64,000 bases of DNA, from the NCBI RefSeq assembly GCF_030230605.1, contig NZ_JASPDO010000012.1, positions 1-64,000 on the forward strand, read 5' to 3'. The DNA comes from Brevibacterium sp. UMB1308A. Lineage in GTDB: Bacteria > Actinomycetota > Actinomycetes > Actinomycetales > Brevibacteriaceae. Shown piece after piece: positions 37,858 through 47,735 of the stretch. The position numbers and the translations under genes are program-made. Position 1 is the stretch's first letter, and every line of letters starts with the position of its first letter. A model generated the notes under the pieces. That model saw only the letters and a program-made list of their open reading frames with translations. It was not told the origin of the DNA and made no database searches.

Positions 37858-38886
37858 TCACCGCTCCTCCGCGAACACGTCATCAAACAGGTAACTCGCG
37901 AACTTCGCCAGGTTCGTGCGCCCGCGGGGCAGCCCTTCACCTCGGTCCAGCTTTTCGCCCAACGCCACGTCATCCCGGAACGTGCCCGCCAGATCCACAC
38001 CCACCGCTTTGGCAAGCAACTCAGCGTCCACCCCACCGCGGCCGCTTTCCCGCACTGCCACCCGGATCGAGGAGTGCACCTGAGTGAGTCTGCTCGCCAC
38101 CGCCGCCGTGGCTACCGCGGCCCGCACCCGACCCGGCGTCACCACAGTCATGCTGTGACACGTGGCCGCCCACTCGATCGGCGCATGCCGGGGCAGGTCA
38201 ATCACCACGAAGTCAAACGCCTGCTGCGACGCCGCGATCACCGCATCGAACACGCCCTCCGTGATCTTCGACGTGTCCTCATCCAACGTGCGATCCCACG
38301 ACAACACCGACAAGTTCCCCTGCCTGGGCAACGCGTCCTGCAGCGTCGAAGGTCGCAAACGCCCACGTGAACTCGCCAACGCGGGCCACCGCAGTCCCTC
38401 GATGTTTTCGCACCCCAGCACCACGTCGAGCCCGCCACCCAACGCATCAGCGTCGACTAGCACCGTGGACACCCCGGACTCCGCACTCTGCCGCGCCACC
38501 GCGCACGCCAGCACCGAGGCGCCGGCCCCTCCGGTTCCCCCAATCACCCCGTGGGTCAACGCAGGCGCCCGAGGTGGTTCGACCGCCTGAATCATGCGTT
38601 GCGACAACCATTCGGCACCGGCGGGCAGCACCACCACGTTGTCCACCCCCAGCCTGGCGGCTGCCCGCCACACGTCATCCCCGGCCCCTTCGGCTCCCAC
38701 CAGCACACTGGGTATCCCCGGCGTTGCGGGCGCATGGGTGACGTCCTCGCCTACCAGAATGAGGACGGCGTTTTGCCAGCCACCGCTGTCGGGACTGCGG
38801 ACTTCCAGAGTCACCCCCACCCCGTCGGCCAGCGCGGAACAGTGTTCGATCAGACTTTGCACGTGCGTGAATAAAACTATTTGCAT
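37858..38886 (-). CDS. ssd: CpaE/TadZ- or Ssd-like MinD-family protein
   Basis: 342 residues. A receiver-like N-terminal half (about 1-110) precedes a deviant-Walker ParA/MinD domain whose P-loop reads GGTGGAGASVLA: the signature lysines are absent, as in Rv3660c (septum-site determining protein). ATPase activity is therefore doubtful; a localisation or scaffold role (TadZ-like) is more likely. VIDLPRHAP is the switch II region. First gene of the pilus operon. Confidence 0.85.
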   Translation of the reverse strand: MQIVLFTHVQSLIEHCSALADGVGVTLEVRSPDSGGWQNAVLILVGEDVTHAPATPGIPSVLVGAEGAGDDVWRAAARLGVDNVVVLPAGAEWLSQRMIQAVEPPRAPALTHGVIGGTGGAGASVLACAVARQSAESGVSTVLVDADALGGGLDVVLGCENIEGLRWPALASSRGRLRPSTLQDALPRQGNLSVLSWDRTLDEDTSKITEGVFDAVIAASQQAFDFVVIDLPRHAPIEWAATCHSMTVVTPGRVRAAVATAAVASRLTQVHSSIRVAVRESGRGGVDAELLAKAVGVDLAGTFRDDVALGEKLDRGEGLPRGRTNLAKFASYLFDDVFAEER

Positions 38887-39052
38887 AGCTTCACTGTGTG
38901 ACGCCGTACACCTGCGTTCCAGAGCCGGTCACGCATCTGTGGAAAACCGCAGTAACGACCCCTGGCTGTGTACAAAGGTGGTCAACCTGTGTCGCAGAGT
39001 TACGCGTGCCCCGGCCCGTAGCGGGTCACCCCCTCACACACGCACACACAAA

Positions 39053-39089
39053 AGCACCCGCACCGGGAGTTATCCACAGTGCGGGTGCT
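39053..39089 (-). terminator. rho-independent terminator
   Basis: Minus-strand stem AGCACCCGCAC/GTGCGGGTGCT, a perfect 11-bp pair with a 15-nt loop, followed by TTTTGTGTG. It ends transcription of the QPG-rich membrane protein gene, whose stop is 12 bp upstream. The loop contains TTATCCACA, a perfect DnaA-box sequence. Confidence 0.75.
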
Positions 39090-39101
39090 ATGAGTGCGTG
39101 T

Positions 39102-41726
39102 CTACGGGAGGATCACATCGGACACATTGTGCAAAACGCCTTCCTCTTGTTCACTGTTGTGCACAACAAAAGACGTGCCACGGTTCTGAACCGCCAGGAA
39201 CCATTCACCTGGCGTGACCATAAATACGGTATTCCCCGTGGCCTCATCCACCGCCGGGCGAGGGTCCGGCACCGCAAACCAGAACGCTTCAGACGCCGGC
39301 GGCTGAGCCTGCTCTTCGGCTTCCTGTTGCGGCTGCACGGCCTGCGAAAGTTGCGTCTCCTGGTCCGCGGACGCCACCTGCTCACCTGCTGCCCCGTTTG
39401 CTCCCTCATTCACCGGTTCGAAGCCCTGCTCCGAGTATTCGTACGGCCGGAAGTACTGCGTGGGCTCGTTGTCATCGACCACTCCGGTTTCCGCGTCACC
39501 ACGCGCGTCGGGCTCACGGCGCGAGTCACCCTGAGCGCTCGAACCCGCCTCCGAGGTGTCCTTCACCGTGCTCTCACTGCCGGCTTCGGTCGACGCGTCT
39601 GGCTTTGCCCACGGGTTCTGCGACTGCGCTGTTCCCGCGCCAGCTGTTCCCTCATCGTTGGCCACGCCTGCTCCAGCTACTCCTGCAGCTACACCGGCGC
39701 CTGCGACGCCTGCCGCCACTCCGGTCGCACCAGCGCCGCTGTTACCGCGGCTTTCGTCCGCCCGGTTGGGTTCCGCCGCCGAGGTTGTCTGCCCCGAACC
39801 ATTCACATCACCCGCGCCTTGCGCCCAGTTGGGCTCCGGTGCAGATTCAGCCTTCTGTGGTTCGTCAGATTTCTTCGGATCGTCTGCCTTCTGCGACGTA
39901 CCGGCATTCTGCGGTTCTTCCGCTGCGCTACCTGATGCGGACGAGTTCTGCGCCCACGGTCCACCTGGCTGTTCGCTTGCCTGGTTTTCCTTACCACCAG
40001 TCACGAACGCCTGAGTGGGCTGGTTTTGGGCGTAGCGAGGTTTCTGCGCACTGTGACGCCCCAGGTACGTCTGTTCGTCATCAGACGTGTGGAACGTGTC
40101 ATCACTCTTCTGGCCCTGCTCCTGATTCTGCGGCGCACCCGCACCGTGTCCCGTGTTACCGCCCGCGGTCACTGACTGACCACTGGGCGCCGCCCACGGC
40201 TGCTCTTGTGCGGAACCAGGCTGCGACGCCGACTCGTGCGCACCAGCACCTGGCTGCGACCCCTGTCCCGGTGCGAACTGTGAACCCGGCTGTGAACCAG
40301 GCCCCGCGTGTGTTCCAGGCTGTGAGCCGTGTCCACCAGCAGACTGCGATCCTGCCTGCGTTTGATCAGGAGCTCCAGCCACTGAACCCTGCCCTGGTGC
40401 GAACTGTGAACCCGGCTGCGCGCCCTGCCCTGGTGCGAACTGCGAACCCGGCTGCGAACCGTATCCGCCAGCAGGCTGCGAGCCCTGCCCACCGTGATTC
40501 TCAACAACGGGTGCCTGTGCTCCCTGCGCCACCTGTGCGGCCGGCACAGCACCGCCCTTGGTGTACGGACGAGCCTTGGGGTGTGCATCAACAGCTGGAC
40601 GGTGCGCAAACTCTTTGCCAAACACCGGAATAACAGTCAGCGTTCCTACGAGGAAACCAATGATCGAGGCCAGAACACCAAACACGGCACCCACATGGAA
40701 ATACGTCACCATTGTGGCCAGCAACACCATGTTCATCGCGAGCGCTACCGCGCACAGCACCGAAATCAGCTGATCCACACTCAGCGATCCGATCAACCGA
40801 ATGCTTCCCGTGAGCTTGTTAACCAAAGTGAGTACAGCGGCCGCCAAAATAGGCAGGACACCCAGCACCACATAACCAATCGTGGCGGCCGACCACCGTT
40901 GCACGAACCATTCGGCACCAGCCGAAACTCCCTGCGCACGAATGGCGTACCCCGGCGTGGCCAGCGCTACAAGCGCAAACAAACCGGCCACCAAAAGCAA
41001 GATGTCTCGCAGAGTCAACGGTCCAATTAGCCCTGCACCCGGAGCCTTCGACTGCTTTGGTTTTTTAGCTTTCTTGCCCACATTTTCCGGCATGGGCACG
41101 CCTGCGTTCGCACCGCCGAAGCCACCTACCTGCTGTGGCGCGCTCCCGTATCCAGGTTGCCCGGGCGCTGATCCAAACCCAGGCTTCTGTGGCGCATTTC
41201 CATATCCAGGCTGACCACCCAGCCCCTGGTTGAACTGTCCCTGACCACCCGGTCCGGAGTTCGGCTGGCCCTGGTGCGCAGGCGCGCTACCGTACGCCGG
41301 CTGCTGGGGTGCTGACCCTTGGGCCTGCCATGACCCACTGTGCTGTGGTCCTGATCCCGAGGCGCCCCACGGGCTTCCGCCGCCTTGTTGACTCTGCTGG
41401 CCTTGCCCTGGCGCCTGTTGCCCAGGAGCCTGCTGGCTGTGACCCGGCGCCGGTTGGCCGTAGTGCCCACCGGGGTATGAAGCGTTGGGCGCGCTACCGA
41501 GGTTCGGTTGCCCGCTAGGTTGCCCACCAGGCTGGCCGTGCTGCCCAGGAACCGGGCCACCAGGCTGACCGTACTGCCCGTTCGGCTGCCCGCCCGGCTG
41601 TCCTGCGCCGGGATACTGCTGCCCGCCCGGCTGCGGCCCACCAGGTTGCCCACCTGGTTGCGGTGCGCCCGGTTGCTGTCCTTGACCCGGTGCGCCCCAC
41701 GGGGATGGAGAGTTTGGATGACTCAT
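39102..41726 (-). CDS. large QPG-rich membrane protein of unknown function
   Basis: 874 residues. About 1-215 is low-complexity Gln/Pro/Gly (GQPGG, QPGYG, APGQG repeats) and about 225-375 has four to five membrane helices (for example [20 protein letters not shown]). Residues about 390-520 again contain [12 protein letters not shown] repeats; about 520-780 are Ala/Ser/Glu-rich. The last 70 residues are a compact, conserved-looking domain ([19 protein letters not shown]). The family is not recognised. The ends look cytoplasmic and disordered, like condensate- or cell-wall-tethering proteins. It is divergent from acs, with a 169-bp shared promoter region. Confidence 0.85.
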   Translation of the reverse strand: MSHPNSPSPWGAPGQGQQPGAPQPGGQPGGPQPGGQQYPGAGQPGGQPNGQYGQPGGPVPGQHGQPGGQPSGQPNLGSAPNASYPGGHYGQPAPGHSQQAPGQQAPGQGQQSQQGGGSPWGASGSGPQHSGSWQAQGSAPQQPAYGSAPAHQGQPNSGPGGQGQFNQGLGGQPGYGNAPQKPGFGSAPGQPGYGSAPQQVGGFGGANAGVPMPENVGKKAKKPKQSKAPGAGLIGPLTLRDILLLVAGLFALVALATPGYAIRAQGVSAGAEWFVQRWSAATIGYVVLGVLPILAAAVLTLVNKLTGSIRLIGSLSVDQLISVLCAVALAMNMVLLATMVTYFHVGAVFGVLASIIGFLVGTLTVIPVFGKEFAHRPAVDAHPKARPYTKGGAVPAAQVAQGAQAPVVENHGGQGSQPAGGYGSQPGSQFAPGQGAQPGSQFAPGQGSVAGAPDQTQAGSQSAGGHGSQPGTHAGPGSQPGSQFAPGQGSQPGAGAHESASQPGSAQEQPWAAPSGQSVTAGGNTGHGAGAPQNQEQGQKSDDTFHTSDDEQTYLGRHSAQKPRYAQNQPTQAFVTGGKENQASEQPGGPWAQNSSASGSAAEEPQNAGTSQKADDPKKSDEPQKAESAPEPNWAQGAGDVNGSGQTTSAAEPNRADESRGNSGAGATGVAAGVAGAGVAAGVAGAGVANDEGTAGAGTAQSQNPWAKPDASTEAGSESTVKDTSEAGSSAQGDSRREPDARGDAETGVVDDNEPTQYFRPYEYSEQGFEPVNEGANGAAGEQVASADQETQLSQAVQPQQEAEEQAQPPASEAFWFAVPDPRPAVDEATGNTVFMVTPGEWFLAVQNRGTSFVVHNSEQEEGVLHNVSDVILP

Positions 41727-41895
41727 ACAGGGATACTCCTTAATCGGACTTCAGTCTCATACTGTCAGAATTTCGGCGGTCACACTAAGAAATCTTTCAA
41801 AAGTTTCGTTATATGGTGACTACGCACGCCCGCATTTGGCCCCATGTATTGTGACTATGCAGGCCCAACTCACCTCAATGACGAAGGAGAAACCA

Positions 41896-43866
41896 GTGGC
41901 AGCGAACGACGACGTTAAGCAGAACACTTCCAGCTTGATGGACGAAACCCGAACCTTCCCGCCTTCGCAACAGACCACCTCGGCCGCGAACGTCACCCAA
42001 GACGAATACCAGCGCGCAGAAGCAGACCGACTCAAGTTCTGGGAGGACAACGCGCGCGAACTCGTGTCGTGGGATAAGCCGTTCACAGAAGTCCTCGACT
42101 GGTCCAACCCGCCTTTTGCCAAGTGGTTCGCCGACGGCACCCTGAATGTCGCCTACAACTGCCTTGACCGTCACGTGGAGGCCGGCAACGGCGACCGAGT
42201 GGCCATCCACTTCGAAGGCGAGCCCGGCGACTCCCGCTCCTACACATACGCTCAGCTCACGGAAGAAGTCTGCAAGACCGCCAACGCGCTCGCCTCCCTG
42301 GGTGTCAAAAAAGGTGACCGGGTTGCGGTTTACCTCCCCATGATTCCCGAGGCCGTCATCACCATGCTTGCCTGTGCCCGCCTGGGTGCCGCGCACTCTG
42401 TGGTGTTTGGTGGGTTCTCGGCTGACGCTCTGCACTCCCGCATTGAGGACGCCCAGGCCGAGGTGGTTGTCACCGCTGACGGCGGGTTCCGTCGCGGAAA
42501 GCCCTCGGACCTCAAGGGCACGGTCGATGCCGCTTTGAGCAAGTCGGAAACTTCCGTCAAGCACGTCCTGGTCGTCAAGCGCACAGGCGAAGACACCAAC
42601 ATGGTTGAGGGCCGCGACCAGTGGTTCCACGACGTCGTGGGCGACCAGCCCACCACTCACACCCCCGAATTTTTCGAAGCCGAGAATCCGCTGTTCGTCC
42701 TGTACACCTCGGGCACCACCGGCAAGCCCAAGGGAATTCTGCACACGTCAGGTGGATACCTCACGCAGACCGTGTACACCATGCGCGCTGTATTCGACAT
42801 CAAACCTGAAACCGACGTCTACTGGTGCACGGCTGACATCGGGTGGATCACGGGCCACACCTACGTCACCTACGGTCCCCTGGCCGCAGGCGCCACACAG
42901 GTGATCTACGAAGGCACCCCGGACACCCCACACCAGGGCCGTTGGTGGGAAATCGTGGAGAAGTACAAGGCCACAATCCTGTACGCCGCGCCTACCGCCA
43001 TCCGCACGTTCATGAAGTGGGGCGAAGAGATCCCGCAGAAGTACGACCTGTCCAGCCTGCGTTTGCTGGGCTCCGTGGGCGAACCCATCAACCCAGAAGC
43101 GTGGATGTGGTACCGCCGCGTGATTGGCCGCGACGAACTGCCCATCATGGACACGTGGTGGCAGACCGAAACCGGTGCGCACATGATCGCGCCTCTTCCT
43201 GGGGTGACCTCACTTAAGCCCGGTTCCGCACAAACCCCACTTCCCGGAATCACCGTGGAAGTCGTGGATGACAACGGCCAGAAAATCGGACCCAACCAAG
43301 TTGGCCTGCTGGTCATCAAGGAACCCTGGCCGTCCATGGCACGTACCGTCTACGGCGATCCTGAACGGTTCAAGGAAACCTACTGGTCCCGTTTCGAAGG
43401 CATGTACTTCGCCGGCGACGGCGCCCGCTATGACGACGACGGCGACATCTGGTTCCTGGGCCGCGTCGACGATGTCATGAACGTATCCGGACACCGCTTG
43501 TCCACCACAGAAATCGAATCCGCACTCGTCAGCCACCCGTCAGTTGCCGAAGCCGCAGTTGTGGGAGCAACCGACGAAACCACCGGTCAGGCTGTTATCG
43601 GGTTCGTGATTCTGCGTGGAAACGTTCAAGACACCGACTCGATCGAACAGGAACTCCGCGCCCACGTAGGCCAGGAGATCGGTCCCATCGCCAAACCCAA
43701 GCGCGTGTACATTGTGGACGAACTCCCCAAGACCCGCTCGGGTAAGATCGTGCGCCGACTTTTAAAGAACCTCGCCGAAAACCGCGACGCGGGAGACGCC
43801 TCCACCCTGGCCGACGCCTCGGTCATGGACGCGATTGCAGCCTCGGTTAACCGCGACAGAAAGTAA
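41896..43866 (+). CDS. acs: acetyl-CoA synthetase
   Basis: AMP-forming acetate:CoA ligase, 656 residues from the GTG at 41896 (AAGGAG 6 nt upstream); an ATG-started frame from 41836 only adds 20 residues. Signature [22 protein letters not shown], the hinge [13 protein letters not shown], and Lys617 in [11 protein letters not shown], which is catalytic for adenylation and the classic acetylation-control site. Position matches Rv3667 in M. tuberculosis. CRP/GlxR control is common for acs, but no clear site was identified here. Confidence 0.97.
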   Translation: MAANDDVKQNTSSLMDETRTFPPSQQTTSAANVTQDEYQRAEADRLKFWEDNARELVSWDKPFTEVLDWSNPPFAKWFADGTLNVAYNCLDRHVEAGNGDRVAIHFEGEPGDSRSYTYAQLTEEVCKTANALASLGVKKGDRVAVYLPMIPEAVITMLACARLGAAHSVVFGGFSADALHSRIEDAQAEVVVTADGGFRRGKPSDLKGTVDAALSKSETSVKHVLVVKRTGEDTNMVEGRDQWFHDVVGDQPTTHTPEFFEAENPLFVLYTSGTTGKPKGILHTSGGYLTQTVYTMRAVFDIKPETDVYWCTADIGWITGHTYVTYGPLAAGATQVIYEGTPDTPHQGRWWEIVEKYKATILYAAPTAIRTFMKWGEEIPQKYDLSSLRLLGSVGEPINPEAWMWYRRVIGRDELPIMDTWWQTETGAHMIAPLPGVTSLKPGSAQTPLPGITVEVVDDNGQKIGPNQVGLLVIKEPWPSMARTVYGDPERFKETYWSRFEGMYFAGDGARYDDDGDIWFLGRVDDVMNVSGHRLSTTEIESALVSHPSVAEAAVVGATDETTGQAVIGFVILRGNVQDTDSIEQELRAHVGQEIGPIAKPKRVYIVDELPKTRSGKIVRRLLKNLAENRDAGDASTLADASVMDAIAASVNRDRK

Positions 43867-43981
43867 ACCGACCATTCACGTTGGTTTCAACACAAAATCA
43901 AGCGCGGTTTCACCTCGAGGGTAAATAACGCCTATCCTTGAAAAAGAAACTCTCTAGAAGCCGTCTGCAGGAGGACGCTCC

Positions 43982-44389
43982 ATGACCGAACGGTCCCTGT
44001 CTCAGCTCATCCAGGACATCAAGGATGACAGTCAAGCACTTGCGCAAGAGGAAATCGCTCTGGCGAAGACCGAAGCGCAGGCCGGTGCCAAGAACCTGGG
44101 AATCGGTGGCGGGCTGGCCGTTGCAGCCCTGTTCCTTCTGTTCCTGTCGAGCTTCATGGCAATTTTTGCTCTGTCCGCGGTATTCCACGAGGTCGCTAAC
44201 CTGCCTTGGTGGGCTAGCTTCCTGATCGTGTTCGGGATCCTGGTGGTCATTGCCGGAATCATGGTGGGCGTGGCAATTCCGCTTCTCAAGAAGGGCAACC
44301 CCACACCTACCGCCGCAATTGACCGTGGAAAGTCTGTCAAGGACGCCATTGTGCGTGCCTTGAAGAACCCCACCGGCCCGCGTTACTGA
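43982..44389 (+). CDS. Actino-Holin-X (phage holin-like) membrane protein
   Basis: 135 residues: an amphipathic N-terminal helix (about 1-40), two membrane helices (about 42-68 and 75-102) and a short basic tail. It matches the putative actinobacterial Holin-X family (PF07332), a chromosomal housekeeping family despite its name. GGAGGA precedes the ATG. It lies in the conserved acs-nth interval. Confidence 0.88.
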   Translation: MTERSLSQLIQDIKDDSQALAQEEIALAKTEAQAGAKNLGIGGGLAVAALFLLFLSSFMAIFALSAVFHEVANLPWWASFLIVFGILVVIAGIMVGVAIPLLKKGNPTPTAAIDRGKSVKDAIVRALKNPTGPRY

Positions 44390-44403
44390 TCATCAAGCAA
44401 CGC

Positions 44404-44449
44404 AAAGCGAGCGTGACGGCGCGTTAAATCGCATCGCCACGCTCGCTTT
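44404..44449 (+). terminator. rho-independent terminator
   Basis: Stem AAAGCGAGCGTG/CACGCTCGCTTT, 12 perfect base pairs with a 22-nt loop, followed by CTTTATG. It stands between the converging holin-like and nudL genes and can work in both directions (A run before, T run after). Confidence 0.75.
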
Positions 44450-44461
44450 CTTTATGCCGTT

Positions 44462-45154
44462 TTACACGTCGATGTGCATGTAGGTGCGGTCGTCCCAGTC
44501 GGTAGCCCAACCCAGCTCCGTAAACGCAAAGTCCAGTAGCCCGGCCGTAAAACCCCAGACCTTCAGTACGCCCACATCGAACACCGGCGAGGTGTACGCC
44601 CGGTTTGCTGGGTAAAAAACCCCACGGTTGGCAGGCGCCACCAGATCCGCGACGGACACTCTGTACACCCGCGTCGACTCCGCCGTATCAACCACTTTGA
44701 CCGGCCCCGGCTCAGTCCACACACCCACCACAGGCGTGACGTTGTGCCGACTCACAGGCACCGCAATCGGGTCGATCTGCGTCAGCACATCCACCGACCC
44801 AGGTTCCACACCCACTTCTTCCTGCGCCTCCCGCAGAGCGGCAGCGACAGCTGAAACGTCCTCGGGATCCTTCCGTCCGCCGGGAAACGCCGGCTGTCCC
44901 GCGTGCTGACGCAAGGTCGCCGCGCGTTGCAAGATCAGCACGTCCACATCCCCCACGCCGAGGTCGTCCAACCTGGCGACCTCCCGCTTGCCTGCCAGCG
45001 TTCTGGGTTTCTGCCCGCGTGCGAACAGCATGAGGACCGCGGCGTCGCGCAACTCGGACCCGCCTCGGGCCAGGCGGGCGCCCAACCAGTGTGGTTCGGT
45101 AATGGTGGTGGGCAGCGCACTCAGCAGCGAACGCAAATGCGTGTCGTCAGTCAA
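44462..45154 (-). CDS. Nudix CoA diphosphatase, NudL type
   Basis: About 230 residues from TTG 45154, with GGTGG just upstream; the TTG overlaps the nth stop (TTGACTGA). A frame reaching 45232 would overlap nth by 86 bp and is less likely. The extended UPF0035/NudL motif LRQHAGQPAFPGGRKDPED and AALREAQEEVG is complete, followed by VTPVVG, as in CoA-cleaving Nudix enzymes. It hydrolyses CoA or acyl-CoA to phosphopantetheine and 3',5'-ADP. Confidence 0.88.
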   Translation of the reverse strand: MTDDTHLRSLLSALPTTITEPHWLGARLARGGSELRDAAVLMLFARGQKPRTLAGKREVARLDDLGVGDVDVLILQRAATLRQHAGQPAFPGGRKDPEDVSAVAAALREAQEEVGVEPGSVDVLTQIDPIAVPVSRHNVTPVVGVWTEPGPVKVVDTAESTRVYRVSVADLVAPANRGVFYPANRAYTSPVFDVGVLKVWGFTAGLLDFAFTELGWATDWDDRTYMHIDV

Positions 45155-45908
45155 GGTTCCACCCACCTTCGGGGTACTCCAGCCCGTAAGCAAACAGAGA
45201 CGCGGCCGTCTGCTCGTCAAGCTCACCCTCACCGTAACTAGGGCACAGGCGGGCTATTGGGCACGCGCCACACGCGGGCCTGCGCGCGTGACAGATCCGA
45301 CGCCCCATGAAGATCAGGCGATGCGACACCAAGGTGAGATCCCGCGGGTCGTAGAGGTCTTGCAGATCAACTTCGACTTTGAGCGGGTCGGTGTGTTTGG
45401 TGAAACCCATGCGCCGCGCCAAGCGACCCACGTGCGTGTCAACGGTGAGCCCCGGGGTGTCAAACGCGTTGCCCAACACCACATTCGCGGTCTTCACACC
45501 CACTCCGGGAAGCTTGACCAGCTCCTTTTGCGTGCGCGGCACCTCACCGTCATACACCTCCACCAGCTGAACGGCCAGCGCAATGATGTTGGCTGCTTTA
45601 GATCGGAAGAAGCCCGTGGGTCGGATGATCGCTTCAACGTCTTCGCGCGTGGCCACCGCAAGTTCGTGCGCACTGGGATAACGCGCAAACAGCGCAGGCG
45701 TCACCTGGTTGACGCGCACATCCGTTGTTTGCGCTGAAAGCACCGTGGCAATGAGAAGTTCAAACGGGTTTGTGAAGTCGAGTTCCGCCCGCGCATCCGG
45801 AAACACCTGTGCAAGAATCCTGTCGATCTTGCGCGCACGACGCACTTTCGCCAAACGAGTCTCCTGAGCGAACTGGCGTCGTTTTCGGGCAGGGATGACT
45901 GGCTTCAT
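45147..45908 (-). CDS. nth: endonuclease III
   Basis: DNA glycosylase/AP lyase for oxidised pyrimidines, 253 residues. Helix-hairpin-helix LPGVGVKTANVV with the catalytic Lys, catalytic Asp in TVDTHVGRLARR, and the 4Fe-4S cluster ligands in CHARRPACGACPIARLC (spacing 6-2-5). It stands divergent from crp as in M. tuberculosis (Rv3674c next to Rv3676). Confidence 0.97.
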   Translation of the reverse strand: MKPVIPARKRRQFAQETRLAKVRRARKIDRILAQVFPDARAELDFTNPFELLIATVLSAQTTDVRVNQVTPALFARYPSAHELAVATREDVEAIIRPTGFFRSKAANIIALAVQLVEVYDGEVPRTQKELVKLPGVGVKTANVVLGNAFDTPGLTVDTHVGRLARRMGFTKHTDPLKVEVDLQDLYDPRDLTLVSHRLIFMGRRICHARRPACGACPIARLCPSYGEGELDEQTAASLFAYGLEYPEGGWNLD

Positions 45909-45987
45909 TCCTCCAGCTTATGCAATGCGCAGATCAAAGACATGAGACAGGTGCCCCAGCGCCACGCTTTAAACGCTTAAAAGATCG

Positions 45988-46012
45988 TTACACTTCGTCT
46001 GTTGAAGTGTGA
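45988..46012. promoter_or_regulatory. inverted repeat upstream of crp
   Basis: ACACTTC (45990-45996) and GAAGTGT (46004-46010) form perfect 7-bp arms with a 7-nt centre; the right arm runs on as TGTGAC. It lies 60-80 bp before the crp start. It may be an autoregulatory site but departs from the TGTGA-N6-TCACA consensus. Confidence 0.4.
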
Positions 46013-46069
46013 CAAGCGCCTCAAAACGGGTAGGTTTGTACCAAAGGCATTTTCCCATGGAGGTAGATA

Positions 46070-46747
46070 GTGGACATCGAAGTCGTCCGCAACGCGACCC
46101 TGTTCGCCGGACTAGATGAAGAATCGACCAGCGCCCTCATGAAGTTCATGAAACCGCGCAGTATTCGCCGTGGCACTCCCCTTTTCCACGAAGGTGACAG
46201 CGGAGACGAGCTCTACATCGTGTCCACTGGAAAACTCAAAGTAGGTCGCGAATCCTCTGACGGACGCGAAAACCTGCTGTCGGTTGTGGGCCCCGGCGAA
46301 ATCATTGGTGAGCTCGCACTGTTCGATCCGGGCCCGCGTTCATCCACGGTGACCGCTGTTTCACAGTCGGAGGTTTTGAGCCTCAAGCACGAAGACCTGC
46401 TCCGCTGGCTTGAAGAACGCCCGCAGGCCGCTATGAACCTGCTGAAGGCGCTTGCACAGCGACTGCGTCGCACAAACGAAACTGTTGGCGACCTGGTGTT
46501 CTCCGACGTTCCTGGCCGCGTTGCTAAAGCCATCCTCGACATGAAGAACCGTTTTGGGAAGCCTGCCCCAGACGGCATTCTGGTGCCCCACGACCTCACC
46601 CAGGAAGAACTCGCTCAGCTTGTTGGCGCTTCACGTGAAACCGTGAACAAGGCACTCGCCGATTTCGCTGAACGTCGCTGGATTCGCCTTGAAGGCCGCT
46701 CGGTTGTCATCTTGGACCTAGAGCGACTGACACACCGCGCGCACTAA
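46070..46747 (+). CDS. crp: Crp/Fnr-family transcription regulator
   Basis: 225 residues, GTG start with GGAGG 7 nt upstream. N-terminal cyclic-nucleotide domain with the phosphate-binding cassette GELALFDPGPRSSTVTA (Glu, Arg, Ser-Ser for cAMP), a dimer helix, and a C-terminal winged helix with LTQEELAQLVGASRETVNKAL. It matches the actinobacterial Crp/GlxR global regulator, encoded next to nth and the MBL gene as in mycobacteria. Confidence 0.95.
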   Translation: MDIEVVRNATLFAGLDEESTSALMKFMKPRSIRRGTPLFHEGDSGDELYIVSTGKLKVGRESSDGRENLLSVVGPGEIIGELALFDPGPRSSTVTAVSQSEVLSLKHEDLLRWLEERPQAAMNLLKALAQRLRRTNETVGDLVFSDVPGRVAKAILDMKNRFGKPAPDGILVPHDLTQEELAQLVGASRETVNKALADFAERRWIRLEGRSVVILDLERLTHRAH

Positions 46748-46771
46748 ACCCGCGCACGCGCAAACACAGTG

Positions 46772-46805
46772 GAAGCGCGTCTGGCTTGTGTGCCAGGCGC
46801 GCTTC
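46772..46805 (+). terminator. rho-independent terminator after crp
   Basis: 14-bp stem GAAGCGCGTCTGGC/GCCAGGCGCGCTTC (one G-U pair) with a 6-nt loop, followed by TCGTTATC. The T tract is short. Confidence 0.7.
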
Positions 46806-46922
46806 TCGTTATCTCACCCTCGCCTTACCTTCGGGTAACCACACTGTGGACACGAGTTCAGTATTGGTGGACCGCATACGTACCATGAATGCACTTAACG
46901 TCCACGTGAGGAGAGAAAGGCA

Positions 46923-47729
46923 ATGGAGCCACATATCCGTGTGACAGCGAATAACCCGTCCCCTATGACGCTTGACGGCACAAACTCGTACATCGTGAAG
47001 TCAAGCGATCTGAGTACTGTCGCCTTGATTGACCCGGGCCCTGAGCTCGCGTCGCACAAGCAAGCTCTTGAAAACGCCGTCGATTGCGCCACGCTCACGG
47101 CTATCGTGCTCACACACCACCACGCAGACCACTCCGAGATGCTTGGCACCGCGCACGAATGGGCCCCCGGCGTACCTGTTTACGCGGTCGATGAGACCTT
47201 TGCACAAGGTGCACCAGCGCTAACGTCACTACAGCCAGAAGGACACGTGGTCGAATTCGGTTCGCACGCAAACGACTGCCTCACGCTCATCCCCACACCT
47301 GGGCACACGGCGGACTCCATCAGCGTGCTCCACGGGAACACCCTTTTTTCCGGCGACACGATCCTGGGAGAGGGAACCACCGTCATCATGTACCCGGAAG
47401 GTTCAGTGGGACAGTACCTGGACTCCATGCAGCGAATCTCTGATCTGGTCGATCACACCGTTGAGACCATCCAACCTGCTCACGGCCCCACCATCAAAGA
47501 CCCCCGCGCAGTTGTTGACTACTACATTTCCCACCGCAAGGACCGCCTCAACCAAGTGAGCAAAGTGGTTGAGCAGGTGGGCCAGATCGAAACCGACTCG
47601 ACCGGAGCAATCTCACAAGAGTACGCCGGCCGAATTGCCGACGTCGCCTACGCTGACGTCCCGCAGAAACTCCGCCCCGCCGTCTTGTCGTCGGTATCCG
47701 CACAGCTGGAATACTTACTAAACAGCTGA
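46923..47729 (+). CDS. metallo-beta-lactamase-fold hydrolase
   Basis: 268 residues, LACTB2-like. Zinc motif LTHHHADHSE (HxHxDH), PTPGHTADSIS, FSGDTILGEG and PAHGPTI are in the expected order, followed by a winged-helix-like C-terminus (DYYISHRKDRLNQV). LACTB2-type proteins are often RNases; the substrate here is unknown. GGAGAGAAAGG lies before the ATG. Equivalent to Rv3677c. Confidence 0.9.
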   Translation: MEPHIRVTANNPSPMTLDGTNSYIVKSSDLSTVALIDPGPELASHKQALENAVDCATLTAIVLTHHHADHSEMLGTAHEWAPGVPVYAVDETFAQGAPALTSLQPEGHVVEFGSHANDCLTLIPTPGHTADSISVLHGNTLFSGDTILGEGTTVIMYPEGSVGQYLDSMQRISDLVDHTVETIQPAHGPTIKDPRAVVDYYISHRKDRLNQVSKVVEQVGQIETDSTGAISQEYAGRIADVAYADVPQKLRPAVLSSVSAQLEYLLNS

Positions 47730-47735
47730 CCCCGC

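Noticed and set aside
39070..39078. Exact DnaA box as a hint of oriC
   Set aside because: It is a single copy within a terminator loop, with no dnaA, dnaN or AT-rich unwinding region nearby.
38898..39935. 345-codon plus-strand frame over the pilus/QPG-gene boundary
   Set aside because: Arg/Leu/His-rich shadow crossing the terminator hairpin and the QPG-rich gene on the other strand; no start signal or motif.
46627..46642. parS-like sequence with centre TTCACGTGAA
   Set aside because: About 13 of 16 positions match, but it lies in the conserved helix-turn-helix codons of crp, and parS sites normally sit near the origin. A half-site in the amidase gene (about 5107) is weaker still.
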